Source: an uncultured Prevotella sp. (GTDB taxonomy: Bacteria > Bacteroidota > Bacteroidia > Bacteroidales > Bacteroidaceae). From it: a stretch of DNA of 45,787 bases. The stretch is taken from assembly GCA_900550035.1 (NCBI GenBank), contig URQS01000024.1:1-45787 (forward strand). Reading direction: 5' to 3'. The notes under the pieces were generated by a model. The model had not been told where the DNA came from. It made no database searches and saw only the letters and a list, made by a program, of their open reading frames with translations. Shown piece after piece: positions 1-7,812 of this stretch. The position numbers and the translations under genes are program-made. How positions within the stretch are numbered: position 1 is the first letter of the stretch; each line of letters starts with the position of its first letter.

Positions 1-352
1 TGTCGGCAAACTTCAGTTTGGCAGTAAGGTCAGCAACCTTGCGTTCTGCCGATTTCAATTTACGTTCCTTTTCCTTCAACGACGACTCTAAAGACGACAC
101 CTTAGACAATACGTCATCAAGCTTGGACAAGCGTTCATCATATACCTTTTGCTTGTCCAGGAAATCCTGGAGCACAGCATCACGGGCACGTAATCCCAAG
201 TCTGCCTTTTCGAGACGTTCCGCAAGATAATTGATATAACGTTTCTGTTCTTCTGCTGTCATACCTTCACTGTAATCAACAGCCGGGCGCGAGATTGCCT
301 CCCGTGCCAACAGCTCTTGCTTTTGTTCTATGATATGTTGCAGTTCGTTCAT
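1..352 (-). CDS. tnpC: IS66 transposase TnpC, N-terminal part (truncated by window edge)
   Basis: Reading from the ATG at 352 on the minus strand gives an open frame of 117 codons to the window edge. It begins MNELQHIIEQKQELLARE and continues as a charged, heptad-like stretch rich in Leu, Lys and Glu, which fits the N-terminal coiled coil of IS66 transposases. The catalytic DDE domain would lie outside the window. The gene follows tnpB by about 70 bases. The call rests mainly on the gene order and the coiled-coil start, because no catalytic residue can be seen. Confidence 0.75.
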   Translation of the reverse strand, partial: MNELQHIIEQKQELLAREAISRPAVDYSEGMTAEEQKRYINYLAERLEKADLGLRARDAVLQDFLDKQKVYDERLSKLDDVLSKVSSLESSLKEKERKLKSAERKVADLTAKLKFAD

Positions 353-424
353 CCGTAATGCTCTGATTTTCAACTACAAAGATAGTGAAAATATATGAGA
401 AAAACGAATAAACAAGCAACATAA

Positions 425-760
425 TTATCTGATTTTCAATGTTTTAACTATTGGATTTTCCAATAACAATACAACATCTTTCCAGTCTATCCTATAGACC
501 AGTTCACCACCTTCACGCTCAACTTTCATAAACTTATAACCCGATACGAACTTCTTTTCAAACAGACTGTATGAACGGTTGTCGTATGTGAACAGCCGCA
601 CGATGTGACGGTCTCGTGACATCACGATAAAGACATCACCGTCATTTGGCTCACGGTGGAGTTGTTCGCGTATGATGGATAACACCCGGCTATGCTTGCA
701 TCGCATATCGGTGAAGTCACGGAGGTAATAGAACTGATTCAACCCCGTTACGCTCAGCAT
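425..760 (-). CDS. tnpB: IS66 family accessory protein TnpB
   Basis: This 111-residue protein starts MLSVTGLNQFYYLRDFTDMR and contains GDVFIVMSRDRHIVRLFTYD. It matches the IS66 Orf2/TnpB family, whose members run about 110-120 residues with a conserved TDMRK-like start and a GxxFxFxxRxxxxxK core. The frame stays open back to 994, but the ATG at 760 is chosen because it gives the family start and overlaps the tnpA stop (754-756) by a few bases, as expected for translational coupling. TnpB is needed for transposition of IS66 elements; its biochemical role is poorly known. Confidence 0.85.
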   Translation of the reverse strand: MLSVTGLNQFYYLRDFTDMRCKHSRVLSIIREQLHREPNDGDVFIVMSRDRHIVRLFTYDNRSYSLFEKKFVSGYKFMKVEREGGELVYRIDWKDVVLLLENPIVKTLKIR

Positions 761-1116
761 AGACCCTCCAGTTTCTCTATCAGCCGCTTCAACTCCTGAT
801 AGCTTAGGTTCTTTTGGGAGATATGCAGCCCATTGGTCATTCGCAACTCCACAAGAATACGAACACCAGAAGGCTTCGTTACTGTAGAAGATGGTTCTTG
901 AGAAGGGCATTCCTGCTTCGGCTCTTCTTGAGCCGAGGTAGGAATGCCATCCACTTTTACCTCCACAATCTTGTTGCGTGTATCCTTGTACCATTTATAG
1001 AATATATTATAAGGTACTTTATTACGTGAACAGAACTGTTCAATAGAGATGCCCTTCGGCATTGCCTCCGTTTGGTACTGGAAATAAAATCTTTCCAAAT
1101 CTTCACTACTGTACAT
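754..1116 (-). CDS. tnpA: IS66 family accessory protein TnpA (helix-turn-helix)
   Basis: This 120-residue protein is the first gene of the element. Residues about 22-45 (ISIEQFCSRNKVPYNIFYKW) look like a helix-turn-helix of the kind in IS66/IS3 OrfA proteins that bind the element ends. A Pro/Glu/Ser-rich linker follows, then a C-terminal block (VRILVELRMTNGLHIS) that matches the usual end of Bacteroidetes IS66 TnpA. It overlaps tnpB by 7 bases. The region between its start and the element end (1117-1267) holds the repeated terminal sequences and presumably the promoter. Confidence 0.82.
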   Translation of the reverse strand: MYSSEDLERFYFQYQTEAMPKGISIEQFCSRNKVPYNIFYKWYKDTRNKIVEVKVDGIPTSAQEEPKQECPSQEPSSTVTKPSGVRILVELRMTNGLHISQKNLSYQELKRLIEKLEGLC

Positions 1117-1156
1117 AATTAAATGTTTTAAATTCAGCAGCGAAGATACATCTTTC

Positions 1157-1267
1157 TAATTTAAGCCCTAATTTGAGTGCTTACACTTGGTTTATGCAAT
1201 ATGCCTCGGAAACAATTGAGTGCTTACGTTGATTTTTTATAATTTAAGCCCTAATTTGAGTGCTTAC
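1157..1267. repeat. Duplicated terminal repeat at the IS66 right end
   Basis: The same 28 bases, beginning TAATTTAAGCCC and ending GAGTGCTTAC, occur at 1157-1184 and 1240-1267, 83 bases apart and in the same direction. A shorter copy (TTGAGTGCTTAC) sits at about 1216-1227. The outermost copy fits the terminal inverted repeat; the inner copies could be extra transposase-binding sites. Confidence 0.8.
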
Positions 1268-1351
1268 ATATTAAACTCCCCTTTACTCTTGACATCGCTT
1301 GCGCAAGATTATACCTTTGCAACTGTTGAATTTTGAAGGTTGAGTTTTGAG

Positions 1352-1990
1352 TTATTCTGCTATTTCGAAATCCTCACGATGCACATTACTAATAGCAACG
1401 GCGTAGCCTCCTAAGTCCATCACAAGCTGGCGATCACGCAATATGCGCACAATATATCCAACTTGCCCTGCTAAAATTCCTGTCAGTACACGTAGCTTGA
1501 CATGGTCTTTGGCAAACTTCACAAAAGGATCACGAAGGAATGTGACACGTTCTGGTTCTGATTTCATGACTTTCATGAAGGGTCGCATTACGCTGTCTTT
1601 AATAGTAGCAGGGGTTCCATTCATACAATTATTGACAAGATGGTATCGTGGAAAATTATTTTGGAGAAAGGCTTTAAGTTCTTCTGTCTCTCCTTGCAAA
1701 AACACAAGACCGCTGACAGTTGGCTTTTCTTCTTTTACAACGCCTTTGCCATTTGGCTTACGCTTATAAGTGATGGTACGATGGATAAAACAATTAGGTT
1801 TGAAATCGCCTTTTAACTTGACGGTTTCAAGTGTTTTTTCAAATTTTTCTGCCGCAAAATGTTGGATAAAGAGGTATCCCCACGGTGTTCCTTCTTCTTC
1901 ACTATGGGACATTCCTTCTACTTTTCGAGCCGATTGTTCATCAGACCGAATAACGTGGATGCCCTTTGGTAAACGCTTGTTGTTACACAT
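1352..1990 (-). CDS. NusG-like (UpxY-type) transcription antiterminator
   Basis: This 212-residue protein has an N-terminal NGN-like domain (about residues 37-125, starting WGYLFIQHF with the aromatic residues typical of NusG paralogues) and a C-terminal KOW-type segment (about 167-205, LRVLTGILAGQVGYIVRI). In Bacteroides such proteins (UpxY) are the first genes of capsule or exopolysaccharide operons and keep RNA polymerase going through the long operon. No polysaccharide gene follows here; 84 bases downstream the IS66 element begins. A TAnnTTTG promoter element at 2189-2196 would give a 5' leader of nearly 200 bases, which fits leader-dependent antitermination. Which operon it serves is not visible. 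Confidence 0.75.
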   Translation of the reverse strand: MCNNKRLPKGIHVIRSDEQSARKVEGMSHSEEEGTPWGYLFIQHFAAEKFEKTLETVKLKGDFKPNCFIHRTITYKRKPNGKGVVKEEKPTVSGLVFLQGETEELKAFLQNNFPRYHLVNNCMNGTPATIKDSVMRPFMKVMKSEPERVTFLRDPFVKFAKDHVKLRVLTGILAGQVGYIVRILRDRQLVMDLGGYAVAISNVHREDFEIAE

Positions 1991-2188
1991 TATTTACGTC
2001 GGCTGTAGAAGAAGAAAGCGAGCAAACCTGCGTCATTTTCTTTTTCTACTTTATGTCACTGTTGGCTGTCATCACTTGGGATGACTGCGCCAGTTTTAAA
2101 TTGACATTGTCCATAAATGTACTACTTAATGGCTTTATATCTCCATTCGTTCTTACTTCTCTTCTAACGTAAGATACGTAATAAGCTA

Positions 2189-2196
2189 CAAAGGTA
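2189..2196 (-). promoter_or_regulatory. Candidate -7 promoter element for the antiterminator gene
   Basis: The minus strand reads TACCTTTG, an exact match to the Bacteroidetes -7 consensus TAnnTTTG. No clear -33 TTTG is present. The long leader it implies (about 2183 to 1991) contains a small hairpin near 2080 (GTCATC paired with GATGAC). Confidence 0.45.
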
Positions 2197-2238
2197 CGGC
2201 TTTTTCATTCATTTATTACCATTTTCATCTTAAAATAA

Positions 2239-2292
2239 CGCCCTGTAAGAGCAAAAGCATTGAAAAATTAACGCTTTTGTCCTTACAGGGCG
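2239..2292 (-). terminator. Intrinsic terminator at the end of the SusCD operon
   Basis: Arms at 2239-2258 and 2273-2292 pair over 20 bases with one 2-base mismatch, around a 14-base loop. On the minus strand it is followed by a T-rich run. A second hairpin (2311-2317 with 2324-2330) lies just after the stop codon of the last operon gene. Confidence 0.7.
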
Positions 2293-2338
2293 CATTGTTA
2301 CGTGGTGCTACGGAGGTACGAAGACCTCCGCTACAATA

Positions 2339-2830
2339 TTACTCTGTCAGGTTTTTCGACTCCTTGATGATGTCGGCTGGCACTTCGGCGCAACGCTCGT
2401 AGCGGCTTACGTCGGCTGTGTCGTCCTTGCCTGTCCACACCATTGAGCCCGACTGCACGAGGCGGGTCACGATGTAGCTCTGGTTCCAGTCGCCACGGTT
2501 GTAGTCGTAGGTGCCGCTGATGATGTAGCCCAGATAGGGGTCGTTCTTGATGGCGAACGAGCCGGTGATGCGGCGGCCGTACATGCTGTCAAACTTCTGG
2601 TACATCACGTAGGTCTGCTCGCGGCGGTCGAACACGATGTAGCAGTAGGTGCCTTCGGGCACTTGCTCGCCGTTGTTCCACTCCACCAGCTTCCATGTGC
2701 CGTGCAGATTGGCAGGTGTCACCTCCATCGACGGCTCCTCCATCTCCTCGTCGTCGCTGCTGCACGATGTGAAGGTGCATGCAAACAAGGCTATCACCAG
2801 GAGGGTGAAGAGTTTATATAAATGCTTCAT
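2339..2830 (-). CDS. Small surface lipoprotein, lipocalin-like
   Basis: This 163-residue protein has a lipoprotein signal peptide with lipobox TSC at Cys23, followed by SSDDEE. A run of acidic residues after the cysteine is the Bacteroidetes export signal for surface display. The mature part begins with LHGTWKLVEWNNGE, a start typical of the small lipocalin-like beta-barrel lipoproteins of Bacteroidetes, and continues as predicted beta strands. It is the last gene of the SusCD operon, 51 bases after the DUF1573 gene. The ligand is unknown; the lipocalin label rests on the GTWxL motif and size only. Confidence 0.65.
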   Translation of the reverse strand: MKHLYKLFTLLVIALFACTFTSCSSDDEEMEEPSMEVTPANLHGTWKLVEWNNGEQVPEGTYCYIVFDRREQTYVMYQKFDSMYGRRITGSFAIKNDPYLGYIISGTYDYNRGDWNQSYIVTRLVQSGSMVWTGKDDTADVSRYERCAEVPADIIKESKNLTE

Positions 2831-2881
2831 TGTTTTTTGTTTTTACCTTTTTACTCTTTTACTTTTATACCTTTTTACTTT

Positions 2882-3628
2882 TCAAGGTTCGCGAGATACG
2901 CTGACCTGTATGGTTCGGTCGGAAGGACGGGCGTCGAGCCCCTCAAGCACTACGGGGAAGCTGAATGTCTTCGGCATAGTGGAGGGAATCTTGTCAGCCA
3001 GGATGGTGATGACAAGGTCGGCCTCGTCGCCGGGCTGCAGCACCTCAGGCTCGGTAGACAGACGAGCGTAAGGAGGCATCAGCAGACTGCTGATGCGTAG
3101 CGCCTTGTTGTCGCTGTTGCCGCAGAGTATACGTGCCGATGGCTGTGTGCCGGGCTTCACCTCAGTGATGCTCACCATTGACTGCTTGAGCCGCAGGGCT
3201 CCCATCTTGTGAGGATAGCGTGCCCAAACATCGGCTCCGGGCAGCACCTTGCCCGTTAGGGCGAGTTTGGCAGCAGGAGTGCCGGCTGCCTCGCGAAGAT
3301 AGACAAAGGCGCCGGTGTTGATGGTGCCGGGATAGCGACGGGGCGTGAAGGTGACGCTGACCTTGAACGCCGCGCCGGGCTTCAGCTCCTTGCTGCTCAC
3401 CGTAGAACTGGTACATCCGCAGGTGGTATGCACCTGTGTGATGTGCAGCGTCTGACGGCTCACGTTGCGGCCTACGAAGGTGTAGGTGCGCGGAGCTTCG
3501 TCTTCGGTCATGGTGCCTGCATCGATTACGGTGCGGTCGAACTTGAGCAACTCGTTCTGTGCCATCGCCACGGAAGGCGACGACATGAGGAGAGCGGCTA
3601 CCGAGACCATGTATGCTAATGTCTTCAT
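2882..3628 (-). CDS. DUF1573 family periplasmic/secreted protein
   Basis: The ATG at 3628 is chosen because it begins a clean signal peptide (MKTLAYMVSVAALLMSSPSVAMA-Q); the longer frame from 3664 would overlap the protease gene. The mature protein starts FDRTVIDAGTMTEDEAPRTY and has HTTCGCTSS, matching the DUF1573 pattern (a phrase like 'fdfG.i.eg..v...F...N....pl.I..v..sCGCt'). DUF1573 is an Ig-like fold, common in Bacteroidetes and of unknown role. A second beta-rich domain runs from about residue 125 to the end. It lies 26 bases after the protease gene, so co-expression is likely. Confidence 0.75.
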   Translation of the reverse strand: MKTLAYMVSVAALLMSSPSVAMAQNELLKFDRTVIDAGTMTEDEAPRTYTFVGRNVSRQTLHITQVHTTCGCTSSTVSSKELKPGAAFKVSVTFTPRRYPGTINTGAFVYLREAAGTPAAKLALTGKVLPGADVWARYPHKMGALRLKQSMVSITEVKPGTQPSARILCGNSDNKALRISSLLMPPYARLSTEPEVLQPGDEADLVITILADKIPSTMPKTFSFPVVLEGLDARPSDRTIQVSVSREP

Positions 3629-3654
3629 ATCTCTATTGGTGTGTGTGCTTACTA

Positions 3655-5724
3655 TTACATCCAACCGTTGCCAGCTGCGCTCTTGCGTACCGTAACCACT
3701 ACTGTCTGGCTTGTGCCGTCAGCGGCTGTCACGGTGAGCGTAGTGCTACCTACTGCGAAACCCTTGACGGTAAGCTCATTACCATACACTGATGCCGAAG
3801 CCACACTGGCATTTGCCACGGTGAGGCTGTAGCCCGACATCTGACCGCCGAAGTAGCTGTCAAGACGCAGCGTCGAGGTCTTCTTGATGCCTACGTAAAT
3901 GTTGGGCAGCTTCATGTCGGAGCTGTACTCCTTGTTCTGGATATTGCTGAGCAGCTGAGCCGCATCAATAAGTCCGGTGCCCATCTTGCCAATGTACTTG
4001 CCAAGCTCTACGGTCTCGGGCGAAGCACCCACAGTGGTGTGGTTCATATAGTAGGTCTTGGTGGCACCACCTGCGTAATGGCTGTCAAGGTCCTTGACCG
4101 ACTTCTTCATCAGGGCGATGAAGTCGGCAGCACGATAGTGGCGATGCTGCTTGGCAGCGTACGAAAGGCCCAATGCTGCCACGCCCGACACGTGAGGACA
4201 TGCCATTGAGGTGCCCTCCATGTAGCCATAAGCAGGCTTGCCGTTCTTGATCATGGTAGAGAGCACGGCGCCCTTCTGCTCGGCTGTCTCAGCCCAGTAC
4301 TCGTCTTCGGCCTCGCCTATCTTGCCGTAGTACTCGAGGTCGCCGCCAGGGGCGCTCAGTGTGACGAGCTGTCCGTAGTCGGTGTAGCAAGCCGGGGTGT
4401 AGTCGGCTGCAAGCGAGGCTACGCACACGCACTTGGAATAGGCTCCGGGGAAGGCTGGATTGGGGGCGTACTCGTTGCCGGCAGCGAAAACGGGAATACC
4501 ACCGTCGATGACGCCATTGGGCGAACCGGCATTGTTGATGAAATAGTCGAGTGCTTCCTTCTCCAGAGGATAGGTCTCAGCCCACTCCTTCTCGGTAGCC
4601 GGTCCGGGCACGTAGCCCTGAAGCTCGCTACTCTCCGACGAGTTGTAGCCCCAACTGCACTGGAGGATGACAGCACCGTTGTCGGCTGCATACTTGATGG
4701 CACGTGCCTCGCCAGCCAGCGTAACACTGTTCTGACCTGAGAACACCTGGCACGACATAATCTTAACACCCGAGTTGGGGGTGCCGTCGCCACCTGCTAC
4801 ACCGCAAACGCCAATGCCGTTGTTGTTGGCAGCGGCTATGGTGCCAGCCACGTGTGTGCCGTGACCAGTGTCGTTGGCGTCCGACCATGATATGTTGCCA
4901 CTATCCTCAACGAAGTTGTAGCCGTGGAGGTCGCCCTCATAGCCGTTGCCGTCGGCATCGGTCTTGGCTCCCTGTGTGGTCTCGCCCGGATTGCACCACA
5001 TGTTGGGCGCAAGGTCGGGATGGGTGAACATCACACCCTCGTCGAGAACAGCCACGATAATTGAGGGGTCGCCGCTACAAGTCTTCCATGCCTCGACAGC
5101 GTTGACGTCGCATCCTGCCTCGGCACCTGCCATATTGTCGTTGAGATTCTCAAATCCGTAGTTGCCTGCGCCAAGGTTGCGATAGTGCCACTGATAGGCA
5201 AAGCCGGGGTCGTTGGGCTCGCCTTCGGAAGCTGCACGTGTAGCCTTCTGCTGCAACGCCTTGTCGCTGAGATAGATGCGCTTGGTGTCGGTGCTGTAGG
5301 CGCGCTTGATGCGACCGTTGGTCTGCACCTTGGAGATCTCACCCAGTTGCTTGAGTCGCTCGGCGGCTGCCTTGAGGTCGGTGCCCTTGTCGAACTTAAC
5401 GGTGTACCAAAGGTGGAGTCCAGCCTGGCGTGTACGTGCCTCGGTGTTGGCATCGACAGGGAAGACGCGCTCGAAGCTGTAGCTGCCCAGAATGGCGAGC
5501 ACCTCGTCGGTAGAGGGAATGCCCGAACGGGTCTTGCTGAGCTGTGCCTGGTCGAGGATGTCGGTCATCTCGGGGCTGAACTTGATGAGCAGCTCACCAG
5601 CCTCAGCGTCGACAGGGATGGTGATGTCGGTCTTGCCCGTAGGAGAATCGACGGTTGGCAGGTTGTCGGCACAACCTGTCAACGCCAATGCGACCAATGC
5701 TATATAGAAATAATTCTTCTTCAT
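3655..5724 (-). CDS. S8 subtilisin-like serine protease, lipoprotein with Ig-like tail
   Basis: This 689-residue protein has lipobox LTGC at Cys18. Residues about 40-150 form a pro-region. The S8 catalytic domain has all expected residues: Asp228 in VAVLDEG, His288 in GHGTHVAG, oxyanion Asn417 in FAAGNE and Ser506 in GTSMACPHVSG. From about 605 a C-terminal Ig/BIG2-like domain follows (VSSASVYGNELTVKGFAVG-like repeats ending TVVVTV). It should act at the cell surface or in the periplasm and cut proteins into peptides. Its place inside the SusCD operon (18 bases after the LRR gene) suggests that it feeds peptides to the SusC/SusD importer, or matures the operon's other proteins. Substrate specificity cannot be read from sequence. 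Confidence 0.92.
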   Translation of the reverse strand: MKKNYFYIALVALALTGCADNLPTVDSPTGKTDITIPVDAEAGELLIKFSPEMTDILDQAQLSKTRSGIPSTDEVLAILGSYSFERVFPVDANTEARTRQAGLHLWYTVKFDKGTDLKAAAERLKQLGEISKVQTNGRIKRAYSTDTKRIYLSDKALQQKATRAASEGEPNDPGFAYQWHYRNLGAGNYGFENLNDNMAGAEAGCDVNAVEAWKTCSGDPSIIVAVLDEGVMFTHPDLAPNMWCNPGETTQGAKTDADGNGYEGDLHGYNFVEDSGNISWSDANDTGHGTHVAGTIAAANNNGIGVCGVAGGDGTPNSGVKIMSCQVFSGQNSVTLAGEARAIKYAADNGAVILQCSWGYNSSESSELQGYVPGPATEKEWAETYPLEKEALDYFINNAGSPNGVIDGGIPVFAAGNEYAPNPAFPGAYSKCVCVASLAADYTPACYTDYGQLVTLSAPGGDLEYYGKIGEAEDEYWAETAEQKGAVLSTMIKNGKPAYGYMEGTSMACPHVSGVAALGLSYAAKQHRHYRAADFIALMKKSVKDLDSHYAGGATKTYYMNHTTVGASPETVELGKYIGKMGTGLIDAAQLLSNIQNKEYSSDMKLPNIYVGIKKTSTLRLDSYFGGQMSGYSLTVANASVASASVYGNELTVKGFAVGSTTLTVTAADGTSQTVVVTVRKSAAGNGWM

Positions 5725-5742
5725 TTGTCTGTTTGTTTGCTT

Positions 5743-7788
5743 TTATTTTTTACTTCTCTTGTACTTGGCACGAAGTGCAGCCTCGTCAACGTCGCCTGCG
5801 GCTACGAATGCGCGATAGTACAACGGATAGGCTACGCCCGGAACCTCATACTTTGAGCCTGGGTCCTTAGTGCCGTAATAGTACTCGGCGCTGTAGGTGT
5901 CCTCAGCCATGTTGCTGAACCCGGCTGCCTTGCCTGTTGTGTCGAAGCCACGGTCGGTCTGATGGAACAGCATGACTGCAGGGCTCCACATCACCATGCG
6001 CGGATGGAACAACACCCACTTGGGCACGGCACCGGTGAAGAAGTTGAGGTTGAGCGATAACTTGCGACACTTGGGCAGTACGCGTGGCACTTGCATAGGA
6101 TAGACATCCTCGTAGACGATGGTGCCGTCCTTCTGTTTGCAGGTGATGGGGTTTTCACTCTTAGAGAGCAACCACTTGCAGGTGTCGCCTACGAGCTTGT
6201 CCTGCCAGTCGGCTTTGTCGGTAGAGAAGTCGGCAGCTGTGTAGCGTGTCAGCTTGCCGGCAGCCTTAAGTGCCTCGTCCATCTCCTCGTCGGTGGGCAG
6301 CTCGCCCTCAAGGAAGCAGTAAGACAACTCAAGGGCACGCAGATTGTCCCATGTGAGGAGCGAGAGGAACGCCTGACGCTCAGAGTACTCGTTGCTGATA
6401 TTGCCATACAATCCGATGGGATAATTGTTGTAGACGTAGTTGCCATCGCCATCCTTGTTCAGACCGCTCATGTTGATGCATACGTCGGTGCGACGCTGGG
6501 CGTAGAGGGTCAATGTGTGCAGATGGGGGAAATTGTGGGCATTGACTACCTTGGTGATGTCGGAGAGACGGTTGAAGTTGTTACTTACAAGGTTGAGACT
6601 CTCCAGTGTCTTGCCCAGCTTCTTGAAGTTGGCAGGCAACTTGACCAAGCCGTAAGCCTGGATGACGAGATTCTTGAGATGAGCAAGCTCGCAGATGTCT
6701 TCGCCAAGTTCCATGTTGCGTATCTGGTTGTTGTCGTTGCTTGCCAACGAGAATGTTTCGAGATACTTCAGATTCTTCACTTCCTTAGGGAGCGTCTCGC
6801 CCGGCTTCAGATTGAACATGCTGAACTTGACTGAACGCACACGGCCCAAAGCCTCAGGATGCTGCTTGACAAATGGGTCGGTGGCCTCCCAGAGGGTCAC
6901 GCCACTCCAGTTGCGCATGTTGTCGCTGGTGTCGAAAGTGGCCATGCTGTTGAGCTTCTGATTGATCATGATGACCGAGAGGGAGTCGCCAGCACGGTTG
7001 TCCTCAATCTTAGGCGCTGCCTCCTGACGAACTGTCAGCACTACGTCGGCTGTCTTGTTGCCATCGGCATCGACCAGCTCGTCGTCGGCATTGACCGGCA
7101 CGAGGTGGACCTTAGCCACACGCACGGCAGGCACTACATTCATGTTCCAGCGGAATTTGAACTTGACGCTGCGCGGACGTGCCTTGCGGTCGAGCACAAT
7201 GCCGAGGTTGGTGCCTACGAGCTTGTCCTCGTTCTTAGAGTTGAGGAGCCAGCCCTGACGCTCGCTCTCGTTGTCAGCTTTCTCGGCCTCGCTGAGATTG
7301 CCCTCATACGAATACTCGATGCTGCCAATCTTGCACTCTACATTGGCTGAGATGATGGTCTCGAAGGCGCGCTCGTCGTAAGAGCCCGAGTTGTCTATCT
7401 CGACAACCGGTTCGTTGAGGGCAATCTGCTTGCCAAATCCGAACTGCACTACCGATACGGTGCGGCGCTGGCCGTTGTCGCCGATGAAGGCGATGTCGGT
7501 GGTGCGGCGACCATTCATCAGCGTGGTATCGACCACCACCTTGGCAGTGGCAGAACCCACACCGTTGGCAGGAGTGAGCATCAGCCACGGCTCAGCCACG
7601 CTGCCCACCCAATTCTGTGTGGCAGAAACGGCAAGCTCGGCGCTACCGCCCTCGGCTCCTATCTCGATTTGCTCCTTGTCAATGGCCAGTCCGCCGGGGA
7701 TGGCAACATCGTCGTTGTCGCTACATGATGTGGCAAGCATGCCTGCACCGAGAACGAGGAGCGATGTAAGGAATTTAATATATTTCAT
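5743..7788 (-). CDS. Surface lipoprotein with BACON domain and leucine-rich repeats
   Basis: This 681-residue lipoprotein has lipobox TSC at Cys22 followed by SDNDD. Residues about 33-117 match a BACON domain (IEIGAEGGSAELAVSA, then TQNWVGS), a Bacteroidetes module for binding glycans or proteins. A middle beta-rich part runs to about 290. From about 330 to 600 there are irregular leucine-rich repeats (LKYLETFSLASND, LESLNLVSNNF, LRALELSYCFLEGELP). No catalytic motif is visible, so it is probably a binding protein for the operon's substrate. It has the same plan as the next upstream gene (7813-10488), but the two do not look like recent duplicates. Confidence 0.75.
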   Translation of the reverse strand: MKYIKFLTSLLVLGAGMLATSCSDNDDVAIPGGLAIDKEQIEIGAEGGSAELAVSATQNWVGSVAEPWLMLTPANGVGSATAKVVVDTTLMNGRRTTDIAFIGDNGQRRTVSVVQFGFGKQIALNEPVVEIDNSGSYDERAFETIISANVECKIGSIEYSYEGNLSEAEKADNESERQGWLLNSKNEDKLVGTNLGIVLDRKARPRSVKFKFRWNMNVVPAVRVAKVHLVPVNADDELVDADGNKTADVVLTVRQEAAPKIEDNRAGDSLSVIMINQKLNSMATFDTSDNMRNWSGVTLWEATDPFVKQHPEALGRVRSVKFSMFNLKPGETLPKEVKNLKYLETFSLASNDNNQIRNMELGEDICELAHLKNLVIQAYGLVKLPANFKKLGKTLESLNLVSNNFNRLSDITKVVNAHNFPHLHTLTLYAQRRTDVCINMSGLNKDGDGNYVYNNYPIGLYGNISNEYSERQAFLSLLTWDNLRALELSYCFLEGELPTDEEMDEALKAAGKLTRYTAADFSTDKADWQDKLVGDTCKWLLSKSENPITCKQKDGTIVYEDVYPMQVPRVLPKCRKLSLNLNFFTGAVPKWVLFHPRMVMWSPAVMLFHQTDRGFDTTGKAAGFSNMAEDTYSAEYYYGTKDPGSKYEVPGVAYPLYYRAFVAAGDVDEAALRAKYKRSKK

Positions 7789-7812
7789 ATTATCTTACTT
7801 GCTTATGTTTTT

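Larger units (their letters stand above)
1..1267 (-). mobile_element. IS66-family insertion sequence, right part (left end outside window)
   Basis: Three minus-strand genes in the order tnpA, tnpB, tnpC are typical of IS66-family elements. The outer right end is placed at 1267. From there, read inward on the minus strand, a 28-base terminal sequence starts GTAAGCACTCAAATT, and GTAAG is the usual start of IS66 ends. The same 28 bases recur at 1157-1184, and a 13-base part recurs at about 1215-1227. The eight bases just outside (1268-1275) would be the target duplication, but the left copy is not in the window. The three genes seen are intact as far as visible, so the element could be active; tnpC cannot be judged in full. 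Confidence 0.85.

Noticed and set aside
1324..1350. TTGAA/TTGAG-rich stretch as a heptamer repeat
   Set aside because: The units are irregular in length and too few to separate from chance.
3628..3664. Longer start for the DUF1573 gene
   Set aside because: It would overlap the protease gene and place 12 extra residues before a perfect signal peptide.
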